Source of the DNA: an uncultured Pirellulaceae bacterium
GTDB taxonomy: Bacteria; Planctomycetota; Planctomycetia; Pirellulales; Pirellulaceae
Length of the DNA: 48,249 nucleotides
Direction: 5' to 3'
NCBI GenBank assembly: GCA_937921995.1
Contig: CAKZVF010000152.1
Span: 1-48,249, forward strand
Made by a program: the position numbers and the translations under genes. The stretch's first letter is position 1. Every line of letters begins with the position of its first letter. The notes below the pieces were generated by a model. That model made no database searches, was not told where the DNA came from, and worked only from the letters and a program-made list of their open reading frames with translations. Shown here piece by piece: positions 7,210 through 15,132 of this stretch.

Positions 7210-9156
7210 TTACTTAGGCGTAAATCGTTCCAAGACTTTCAGGACCAACGTCGGCGATAGCACCTCTGGCAACATAATGGCTGGACTGTTGGGATAGTCG
7301 GCCGGGTAAATCAAATTCACGGGAATGTTTTTTGAGTCCGTTCGATTGAGTTCGGCAAGGTAAACCTGATTCTCTTTGGTCATGTCAAGCCGGACCAGTT
7401 CAATTCCCAGCTCTTCGATTTTGTCCAGTACGTCTTGTGATGAGAAGACACGCTTCTCGTTTAATTTACACGTAAGTCACCAGTCTGCGGTGTAATCTAC
7501 CCAGATCAATTTTCTGTTTTCAGCCAGCGAATGTTCGATGCGCCCAGGAGCCCAGTCGGTCCAACCGTCCTTAGAAATCAATTGCGGAGCATCGTACTTG
7601 GCAGCGGAGAAACACATCCAAATCCCTGCGCTGGCGATCAGCAGCGGAGTCGCCCACCCCCAAAGGTAACGCTTGCCTCCCTTTACATAGGCTGGGCTGT
7701 ATTTCCCATAAAAGAATGCAGCCAAACCGATCACGCACATCGCCATCAGCAACAGCCCGATGCCGTCGATTCCCGTGATCGCTCCAAACGTTTTTGCAAA
7801 AAATGCCGCTGCGGCGAACAACGTAAATGCCATCAGTTTCTTAAATGTTTCCATCCACGCCCCTGGCTTGGGCAGCATTTTGATCAGCGCCGGAAAGAAC
7901 GACAACACCAAGTAAGGCATCGCAATCCCCAGCCCGAAGATCGTAAATAGAAACAATGCGACAATGGAATCCTGAGCCAGTGTGTACCCCATCGCGGCTC
8001 CGAGAAACGGGCCCGAACAAGGTGTTGCCACCAGAGTCGTAATGATTCCGCTAACGAAGGATCCAGAGTAACCGTGTTTTTGTTCTCCACCACCCACACG
8101 GGTCATAAACAACCCCATTTCAAACACGCCTGCCAGATTCAACCCCATCACAAACAACATGATCACAATCCCGCCAACGAAATAGGCATTGCCCATTTGC
8201 TGGCCCCAGCTGACGTTGTTGCCGAACGCCTTGATGGTCAGGATCGCACCGGCCAACACCCACATGGAAAAGATTAAACCCAGTGCGAATGCGATTCCAT
8301 GAATTCTGATCTTCTTAGGATCGCTGCCGGCCTGTACTGCGAATCCCATTACTTTAAGCCCCAGAACTGGGAAAACGCATGGCATCAAATTCAAAAGCAT
8401 GCCACCGACGAACGCGCCAAACAAGGCCGTCCAGAACGTGCCCGTACCCGTCGAACCATCCAGCCGTTCATATTTGATTTTTGAATTGACATCGTAAAGA
8501 GCTGCCAGATCGGCAAGTTCTTCTGGCGTTTCGGCCGTTCGAATTGCCAGTTTTTCCTCTTCAACAATCGAAAGCACCGATGGGTCAAATCTCTCTTCTG
8601 GTGCTTCGACCATCAGTCCGGCTTCGTAGCCTCCAAACGCGGCCGTCAGTTTAATGGTCTTCGGAGGCCGGCAGCCATCTGCGTTGCAAACCATCCCTTT
8701 GAACGATGCCAGAATTTCAAGATTCGCTGGCTCAACCCCATCGGCCAACACGATCGGCGCCGACCAAGTAACTTGTTCTTCGAATTCTTCCCGTTGCTCA
8801 CCGTTCAGTTCATAGGCATGGGGTTCAACGTCAGGAACAAACGGCCCGACTACTTGGAATTGATCCGAGGCGGGTACTTTGAAACTAGATGGAACTTCGA
8901 CACCGCCATGATTCTGCGAATAGCAGTGATAACCATTGCCCATTACGGCCTGGACATACAGGTTGCCGATGCGAGTCCCTTCCTTGATTTTGAACCGGCT
9001 GGTTACCGTCAAAGGTTTGCCCACCTCTTCCGTCTTACCGAAGACATTCCGCAAGTTGGGAGGCTGAGCGTCAGCGGTAGACGTTCCGAACACGCCAGCG
9101 AGGACAACGACCAGCAAAACGGCCGATCCCGTGACAGTCAGTGGTAATGTTTTCAT
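7210..9156 (-). CDS. dsbD: DsbD-like thiol:disulfide interchange protein, probable selenoprotein (UxxC)
   Basis: Read through an internal TGA at 7479-7477, this is 648 residues with the full DsbD plan. There is a signal peptide (to about residue 30), then an N-terminal DsbD-alpha-like domain with the pair C-NADGC near 180. The membrane domain has the two conserved segments NLMPCVFPVLGLK and ATPCSGPFLGAAMG, which carry its redox cysteines. The C-terminal thioredoxin domain follows. In the family the last domain reads DFTADWCLTCK; here it reads DYTADW-TGA-LTCKLNEK. The 88 codons after TGA carry normal family features (LVRLDMT, cis-proline IPVNLIYP, LPEVLSP) and end at TAA. The family passes electrons from cytosolic thioredoxin to periplasmic partners. 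I infer selenocysteine at the nucleophile position. The alternative is a recent nonsense mutation. Confidence 0.85.
7442..7458 (-). promoter_or_regulatory. Candidate bacterial SECIS hairpin
   Basis: On the transcript, GAGAAG-CGUGU-CUUCUC forms a perfect 6-bp stem with a 5-nt loop. The stem starts 18 nt after the UGA and the loop starts 24 nt after it. The second loop base is G. This fits the published general bacterial SECIS rule as I remember it: loop 16-37 nt after UGA, loop of 3-14 nt, G in the first two loop bases. Coding constraint could also produce a chance hairpin. Confidence 0.6.
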
Positions 9157-9337
9157 ATCAGTCTTTGAACTACTAGCAACGTCAAGTCATTGTTGTTTCT
9201 GAAGAGTTCGCCGTTTGGGCGGGGTAAAACAGTGGGTTTTCATTTGGCGTAGTCGCCGGGGTGACTCACTCGCTGGCGCGTTTGTTTTGTAATTGCAATT
9301 GAAAATAAGGGAAGTCTTGGCCTAGCAAAATAGCGGC
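9157..9337. other. Short spacer upstream of the DsbD gene
   Basis: Probably contains the DsbD promoter. No clear sigma-70 elements and no good Shine-Dalgarno precede the ATG at 9156. Confidence 0.3.
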
Positions 9338-9802
9338 TTAGGAATTTGGAGCCTTGACGATCTTTTCCTGATAGACGTCTCTCCACTGTAGACACTCGGG
9401 ATTGCCGGTTTCGAAATCGCGGCAAACGTTCGGGCGGTATAAATGGTTTTTACACAGGCGCGTCTCCAAATCCAGCCAGGTGCAGGGGCCGTCGAAGGTG
9501 TCCAACGTGTCTCCGTAATCGGGACGTTGGTACTGAGCGACGTGAGCCAGCCATTGTTGTTTTAGATCCTCGGGCAACTGATGCCAGTGCGATTCGCCAG
9601 GGTGACCAGCCAACAATTCAGCGCGTCGACGCGCCGTAAACGATTTCCCAGATTCAACTTCCAGTTGATCCACTTCGGCAGCGGACAGGGGATCTTTGGG
9701 AGTAATGAAAGCAGGGTATCCCATGTGGAAACAACACACGCCACAGCCCGAACATTCAACAACCGGCAGCGCCGAATTCGATTTTTCTTTTTCTTTTTTC
9801 AT
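9338..9802 (-). CDS. YkgJ-family cysteine-cluster protein
   Basis: A 154-residue cytosolic protein. The N-terminal signature CSGCGVCC (residues 19-26) and later single cysteines in GPCTWLD, RLCKNH and NVCRDFE match the YkgJ family. That family binds zinc or an iron-sulphur cluster and has no firmly established reaction. The start is ATG 9802, and a lysine- and glutamate-rich stretch follows it. It lies on the same strand as the DsbD gene, 181 bp upstream of it. Both are redox or metal proteins, but I cannot show a functional link. Confidence 0.85.
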   Translation of the reverse strand: MKKEKEKSNSALPVVECSGCGVCCFHMGYPAFITPKDPLSAAEVDQLEVESGKSFTARRRAELLAGHPGESHWHQLPEDLKQQWLAHVAQYQRPDYGDTLDTFDGPCTWLDLETRLCKNHLYRPNVCRDFETGNPECLQWRDVYQEKIVKAPNS

Positions 9803-10015
9803 CGCAGCAATAGTATACTCGGTCGAAGAAGAATTTTGGGGCGCGGAAAATATGGGGTAGTGGACGAGGCCACGAGTCCAGCCCCTCCATTTAAACTTTA
9901 TTAATGAAAAACGTTTCTGGTCTCAGTCTTTATTTTTCGCCACACCAAAAAAACAACGGTCAATCGAAGCGCCGGACTCCTAACGTCGTCCACTACGAAC
10001 AATGGTTTTAAAACT

Positions 10016-11365
10016 ATGCTGAAAATTTTCAAGCTGCTGGTGATCGTTTGTTTTGGGCAGGTCTTTGTGCAATCTTCCGAAGCGCAAATCTTTAATCGCC
10101 CCATTCCCGCAGTCCCGGCCAGCCAACTCCCACGCTCGTACACGCAGCGCGTTCAAACGTCGCCGGTCGAAGCCGCGATGCTACGCAATCGCCCGTCCAA
10201 AAAGTACTATCTCGATACGGATGATGTGCTGGGGATTTTTATTGAAGGCATCCTGGGGAAGATGGACGAAATGCCGCCCGTCCAGTTGCCTGACCCTGAT
10301 AGTGATCTCCCGCCGAGCATCGGGTATCCGGTGCCGGTTCGTGATGATGGGACGATTTCTTTGCCGTTGGTAGAACCGATTGCCGTCCGCGGACTGACGA
10401 TCACTCAGGCCGAAGCACTGATCAAGTCGAAGTATCTGGATCCCGACCAACCGATCCTCAAACGCGAAAATCGAATCATGGTTTCGTTAATGAGAAAGCG
10501 GACGATCAGCGTTTATGTCTTGCGTGGAGACGAATCTCAATCGGCAACCTTAAACCGACAACGAAGCGGCATCGTCAATCAAAGGTCCGACCAAAGCCGA
10601 CGATCGACTCGATTGCGGCTGCCGGAAGGTGACAACGATCTGTTGAACGCGCTTTCACGAACCGGAGGTCTGCCGGGCGTCAACGCGCGTTCGGATGTGA
10701 GGATTTATCGCTCAGGCGGAACGCAAGCGGGATCCGTTGGCCGTTACCAATCTGGCGGAAAATACAATCGGGGATTTTCCGAATTCCCACGCACGGCAAT
10801 GGGCGGTTCTTCCTACGCTAGAACTCCTGCCTCAAGCCAAAGCACTTCCAATCGTTACGCGCAGCCAACGGCTTATTCTCCCAATGGCACAAGAGTCACC
10901 ACCGTGCCTACGCGACAACGCGCCGGAGAAAACATCATAATTGGCCCAACCGATGCTCGGCTTAACGATGGAGATGTCGTCGTGATCGAGCCGCGTGATA
11001 CCGAGGTTTACTACACAGGCGGATTGCTGGGCGGTGGCGAATTTCCGCTTCCGCGCGATCGCGGAATTGATGTGCTGGAGGCGATCGCTACGGCCGGTCA
11101 ATCTGTGGGTGCCGCAGGGCAAAACGGATTTGCGGTGATACCCCAGCGCACGCCAACCGAAGTCTTGATTCTCAGGCCGCGTCCGGGCCAAAGTCAATTA
11201 GCAATTCGCGTCGACGTCAATCGTGCTCTGGCCGATCCGACGCAGCGTGTTCAAATCCGCGCAGGTGATCTTTTGATTCTCAGGCACTCGCGCAGAGAGC
11301 AAATTCAAAACGCGGGGATCGGGGTGTTAAACGCGTACGGAGTGAGACAGATCTTCGGCAATTGA
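10016..11365 (+). CDS. Wza-like polysaccharide export protein with SLBB domain
   Basis: A 449-residue secreted protein. A signal peptide occupies about residues 1-24 (hydrophobic LLVIVCFGQVFV, ending SSEAQ). The Poly_export domain follows: KYYLDTDDVLGIFIEG, VRDDGTISLPLVEPIAVRGLTITQAEALI. The C-terminal part (GDVVVIEP, YYTGGLLGGGEFPLP, DVLEAIATAGQ, RAGDLLIL) looks like an SLBB region. A serine-, arginine- and tyrosine-rich low-complexity stretch at about 175-300 lies between them. Related proteins form the periplasmic and outer-membrane channel for capsule or exopolysaccharide. No tyrosine kinase or polymerase gene adjoins, so the partner genes must be elsewhere, perhaps including the glycan genes 22-36 kb away in this window. 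Confidence 0.88.
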   Translation: MLKIFKLLVIVCFGQVFVQSSEAQIFNRPIPAVPASQLPRSYTQRVQTSPVEAAMLRNRPSKKYYLDTDDVLGIFIEGILGKMDEMPPVQLPDPDSDLPPSIGYPVPVRDDGTISLPLVEPIAVRGLTITQAEALIKSKYLDPDQPILKRENRIMVSLMRKRTISVYVLRGDESQSATLNRQRSGIVNQRSDQSRRSTRLRLPEGDNDLLNALSRTGGLPGVNARSDVRIYRSGGTQAGSVGRYQSGGKYNRGFSEFPRTAMGGSSYARTPASSQSTSNRYAQPTAYSPNGTRVTTVPTRQRAGENIIIGPTDARLNDGDVVVIEPRDTEVYYTGGLLGGGEFPLPRDRGIDVLEAIATAGQSVGAAGQNGFAVIPQRTPTEVLILRPRPGQSQLAIRVDVNRALADPTQRVQIRAGDLLILRHSRREQIQNAGIGVLNAYGVRQIFGN

Positions 11366-11386
11366 ATTCGATTCAGCGCTGTTACG

Positions 11387-13189
11387 CTATCTCAGCACGC
11401 CTAAGTAAAAACTGAAGACTCTTTCTTCGTCGAACTCCGATGATGAAACGGGGAACGCGAAGTCAAACGCCAGCGGAGCACCGATTCCAGCGGCGGGCAT
11501 GTGAACGCGAAATCCGAAACCGGGGGCGACGCGAAAGTTTTCCGAATTGATCTCAACGTCTTGTTCGACCGTTCCAAAGTCACAAAACAAAACGCCTTTG
11601 ACCATGTCGTCGGCGGTAACGGGAAACATGTACTCCAGCGTGTTCAGCCATTGGAACCGTCCACCGACGCGGATGCGTTCCGTTCCACCTTCACTGGGGG
11701 ATGCACCGCGGAAATCGAAACCACGGATGGTTGAAAAACCTCCTGCAAAATAGTTTTCGTATAGCGGCGTGTCGCTGCCGGAAACGCCCAACTTACTACC
11801 GAAGCTGATCGTGTGCCGTCCGGATCGGTCAGGACGTTGATACATCAAGCGATAACGGCGATATTCAAGATCGCCGCGCGAGTAATCAAAATCACCAAAC
11901 GCTTGACTGTATGTGGCCGATAGATAACTACCCTCGGTAGGCAAGAAAGGATGGTCGCGTGTGTCTCGAATTAATCCTACGTTGGCGACGTTGAGATTGC
12001 TTTTACCGATGTTGTCACTAAGTGTGGGAGAAAGAGCGATGTCAGACGCTTCGGCATCAACTTCCACACGTTCAGTTCTCACACCGGCGCTGATCGACAG
12101 GTCCGGTGAGAGTCTGCGTCCGAAGTTAAACCTGCCACCGAAACGGTTTTCATCATAGTCCAAATAGCGCCGGTCGAAGTAATAACCGCTTGCGCTAAAG
12201 GAGAAGTCTGTGTTAAGGAAATAGGGTTCGGTGAAGCTGACCAGATAACGTTGGATGTCCTGACCCGGCACTAATTCCAATCGAAACTGCTGCCCTGCTC
12301 CGCGAAACGCGGTGCCGTCAAGAATGTCGCCGAAACTGCGCGGCACTCGGGTGATGTCAAAGTCTTTCTCATCGATTGTGAATTGGCCAACGATACCGTT
12401 GTCCGAGTTATAGGCTCCACCGATATTGATACGCCCGGTATTCGTTTGCGAAATCGTGACATCCAGATCAGCAAAATCGGCGGCCGGATAGTAAGGAATC
12501 GACGCGTTACCGCCGCGTTCAAAAGGTTGAACCAATGAATTCAGCGTGTTGGGAGAACCGATATCGGGTGACGGTAGGCCGTTGCCGGGAATAAATTGTC
12601 GACCCGGCGTGTTCAGTTCAGGATACTGGTACGCGGTTTGTTGAACGTTATTGCCACCGGTATTGGCTGCGGCTGGTATCTGAGCGGCGGTGTTGTTGCT
12701 GGGAACGGCAGGTTGGTTGAAAACCGCGTTGCCAACTTGGCCCGGTTGAGTGTTGCTTTGGACTGGTTGAGCGTTCTGCGGGGCACCGTTTGGGCGGTTG
12801 CCGTACCAAAATGCATTGTCGGGGCTTTGTCCGCGGTAGATGTTTTGTTGAGATACGTTTTGGGGATCGGGCCGATAGGCAACCGTTGTGATTTCCTTCT
12901 CACGACCGACGTTTGACAGGGTTTGAGATTCTTTATCGGTTTGAACTGATTGCTGGGACTGATACTTAAGTTGCATCGGAGTCGGGATATCGCCTGCCTT
13001 GGGCGGGGCCACGATAGGACGTGACGAATACATCGAACCCAATCTGCCATTTGCGCATCCGGTTGATCCGACCAACAACACCATCAGTGCTGCGAAACCA
13101 ATCCATTTTCTCAGTTCGGAAAATGAATTGCCGATCTTGAGGTTGTGAGTGTTGAGTTGCATAGTTCGATGTGGGGGAAGTTTCGTCAA
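11387..13189 (-). CDS. Omp85/BamA-type outer-membrane beta-barrel protein without POTRA domains
   Basis: A 600-residue protein. A hydrophobic N-terminus ends in LVGSTGC, a possible lipoprotein signal. A Q-, N- and P-rich linker runs from about residue 40 to 220. The C-terminal 370 residues are a D15/Omp85 surface-antigen barrel: TEPYFLNTDFSFSASGYYFD, RDTRDHPFLPTEGSYLSA, and the signature TIRGFDFRG typical of the loop 6 VRGF motif. POTRA domains are absent; they are encoded by the next gene upstream (13275-14960). Together they probably make the outer-membrane protein insertion machine. The last residue is Arg rather than the common terminal aromatic. The gene starts 85 bp after the POTRA gene ends, so co-transcription is likely. 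Confidence 0.88.
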   Translation of the reverse strand: MTKLPPHRTMQLNTHNLKIGNSFSELRKWIGFAALMVLLVGSTGCANGRLGSMYSSRPIVAPPKAGDIPTPMQLKYQSQQSVQTDKESQTLSNVGREKEITTVAYRPDPQNVSQQNIYRGQSPDNAFWYGNRPNGAPQNAQPVQSNTQPGQVGNAVFNQPAVPSNNTAAQIPAAANTGGNNVQQTAYQYPELNTPGRQFIPGNGLPSPDIGSPNTLNSLVQPFERGGNASIPYYPAADFADLDVTISQTNTGRINIGGAYNSDNGIVGQFTIDEKDFDITRVPRSFGDILDGTAFRGAGQQFRLELVPGQDIQRYLVSFTEPYFLNTDFSFSASGYYFDRRYLDYDENRFGGRFNFGRRLSPDLSISAGVRTERVEVDAEASDIALSPTLSDNIGKSNLNVANVGLIRDTRDHPFLPTEGSYLSATYSQAFGDFDYSRGDLEYRRYRLMYQRPDRSGRHTISFGSKLGVSGSDTPLYENYFAGGFSTIRGFDFRGASPSEGGTERIRVGGRFQWLNTLEYMFPVTADDMVKGVLFCDFGTVEQDVEINSENFRVAPGFGFRVHMPAAGIGAPLAFDFAFPVSSSEFDEERVFSFYLGVLR

Positions 13190-13274
13190 TATTCAGTTCG
13201 ATTTCAAAACAGTTCGATCTTCTGGTCGGTGCGTGATGTGCTGGTGCTTCAGCCACAGTCACGTTGATGTTGAG

Positions 13275-14960
13275 TTACCGGAATCCACTTCCGCCTGACC
13301 GTGTTCCGCTTCCACCTGAACCTCGGTTAGCACTACGCCTTGGTGGACCACCGATCCCATCAGCCCCGTCACCGCCGGCCATCTGTTCCAGTTTTTTAAG
13401 TTCCGGTGGTTTGACGACAATCGTTGGCCCCGATGCGGCCCCTGGTTGACCCGAAGCAAAAATCTGAGATCCCGACAGCTTGGTTTTGCTTTTTTCAATC
13501 TGGCGGACGTCAATCAAATCACCCGGCTTCAGCGTCATCCGGTTGAGCACGACTTGGCGTTTGGTGACAGAGTTGCCGCCTTCGTAATGAACGTTAATCT
13601 GTCCAACACGATACTGTTTTCCTTCTTTGATTTTGTAGACCAGGTCCAACATGCCGGGTTCTTCCAGAAAACGAGTCTCGACCGCAACGTTGGAGAAGAC
13701 GTAGCCTTGGCTGCCGTACAGATCACGCACCTCGGTCAAATCCTCGTTCAGCTGCGTCGCATCGAAGACTGGCATTTCTCCGCTGGGGTTTAGCTGCAGC
13801 AATTTTTTCAGTTCAGTTTCGTCGTAAGACTTATTGCCCATGAATTTGACGTCGCGCACTTTATATCGCGGTCCTTCGTTGACAATGAATCGAACATTCA
13901 ACCAACGACCGTCATTGCTTTCGCTGATTTCGCGTCCAACCTGAGCGTTAAAATAGCCCAACGATCGGTAGTACTCGGTGACGCGATCAACGTCTTGATC
14001 GATCAGAGTACGCTGAGCCAACCCTCCGAAGACCTTGAAGTAGCCGGGTTTCGATTTTACGATGTGGCGTAGACGGGCTTCGGTTGCAATCGTGTTTCCC
14101 TCGAAGTTGACTTTCCAGATCCGCTGTTGCTGATCTTCGTGGATCAGAAACGTAACCTTGGAATCATCGTTATCGTTGCCGTCAAGAACTTCGACCTGCG
14201 TGCGCGGGTAACCCTTTTCGCGATAGAATTCTTCGATCTTAGTCTTCGCGGTGCGAATTTGGTGAACGTCCAGAGGGCTTCCGTTCTCCAGTCCCGTTTG
14301 TTTTGATAGCGTCCGGTCCGAGATTCCTCGATTGCCAATGTATTCCACTTTGGTCAGTCGATTGCGTTCGATGACTTCGATTCGAATGACGACGCCATCG
14401 GGTTGACGGTCCACATAAGGGCCTTTGACCCGCGCGATTTCCGGCATCCTCCAGAGCGCGTTGACGTCTTGTTGAAGTTTGTCGGGATCAAAGTATCGAC
14501 CCGGACGCGTGCGAATGTTGCGCGTTAGATGATGGGTGGGTAGCGTTTGGTTACCGGTGATCTGTACGTCTTTGATGATGTCCGGCCGCGCTTCGGGGTT
14601 ACTATCTGCGATTTGTTGAAAGTCAGGCAAGATATCCGATTCTTCGCGCTGGACTCGGCCGCCGGCGGGTTCGGGGCCTGTGCTGCCGGGCAGACCACCG
14701 GTGAGCGCGGGGTTCTGAAACCGTACATTCTGAAGCATTTCTTCGTCCAGCACTTGCGGTGGAATCGGCAACGCGGAATCCTGCCACGATTGTCCCATCT
14801 GACAGCCGGTCAGCAGCGTCAGCGTGAACAGGGTTAAAATTGCGAAGCGATTCGGAGCGGTTCCGAACGTACGACGGCAAGGGACGCGCGGTCCGCAAGT
14901 GTGATGTGCGAGTCGGTCAGCGCATGAGTTATTTGGCGATTTTTGCAACTTTTGGTCCAT
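13275..14960 (-). CDS. POTRA-repeat lipoprotein (BamA N-terminal half)
   Basis: A 561-residue protein. A long charged N-terminus leads into a hydrophobic stretch and a good lipobox, TLLTGC, near residue 52. Successive POTRA repeats begin at about DVQITGNQTL, KVEYIGNRGI, KVNFEGNTIA and VRDVKFMGNKSY. A fifth, possibly incomplete, begins at INVHYEGGNS. The protein then ends in a proline-, glycine- and arginine-rich tail instead of a barrel. The barrel is the product of the next gene (11387-13189). By family knowledge POTRA domains receive unfolded outer-membrane proteins in the periplasm. Since both halves have their own signal peptide, this is a true split and not a frameshift. Confidence 0.88.
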   Translation of the reverse strand: MDQKLQKSPNNSCADRLAHHTCGPRVPCRRTFGTAPNRFAILTLFTLTLLTGCQMGQSWQDSALPIPPQVLDEEMLQNVRFQNPALTGGLPGSTGPEPAGGRVQREESDILPDFQQIADSNPEARPDIIKDVQITGNQTLPTHHLTRNIRTRPGRYFDPDKLQQDVNALWRMPEIARVKGPYVDRQPDGVVIRIEVIERNRLTKVEYIGNRGISDRTLSKQTGLENGSPLDVHQIRTAKTKIEEFYREKGYPRTQVEVLDGNDNDDSKVTFLIHEDQQQRIWKVNFEGNTIATEARLRHIVKSKPGYFKVFGGLAQRTLIDQDVDRVTEYYRSLGYFNAQVGREISESNDGRWLNVRFIVNEGPRYKVRDVKFMGNKSYDETELKKLLQLNPSGEMPVFDATQLNEDLTEVRDLYGSQGYVFSNVAVETRFLEEPGMLDLVYKIKEGKQYRVGQINVHYEGGNSVTKRQVVLNRMTLKPGDLIDVRQIEKSKTKLSGSQIFASGQPGAASGPTIVVKPPELKKLEQMAGGDGADGIGGPPRRSANRGSGGSGTRSGGSGFR

Positions 14961-15132
14961 CCTTGGCCCCGATTGTTGGGTTTTCTAAGCCGTAAGTACA
15001 GAAACTCTCTGCCAAGGGCAAGCCAAGAATGGAACATGGAGGCCTGCTAGCAAGTTTTCGCGGGGCACATCGCGCAAAGATCAAAGCGTTCGCCAACAAA
15101 AGATTCTAGAAGCAGGCTGAAATTCGACCGCC

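Noticed and set aside
6980-7297. 105-codon plus-strand frame
   Set aside because: It overlaps the 3' part of the extended DsbD gene on the other strand and has no recognisable features.
7477-9156. DsbD-like gene as a complete 559-residue protein ending at TGA
   Set aside because: The thioredoxin domain continues in the same frame right after the TGA with family-like sequence, so the short version would lack its catalytic end.
7210-9156. TGA as a reassigned Trp or other sense codon in this organism
   Set aside because: Other genes in the window end cleanly at TGA (pdeM, rlmKL, ArnT-like), so TGA is a stop here.
11387-14960. A single BamA gene broken by frameshift
   Set aside because: Each half has its own signal peptide and low-complexity tail and the frames are separated by 85 bp, so two genes are more likely.
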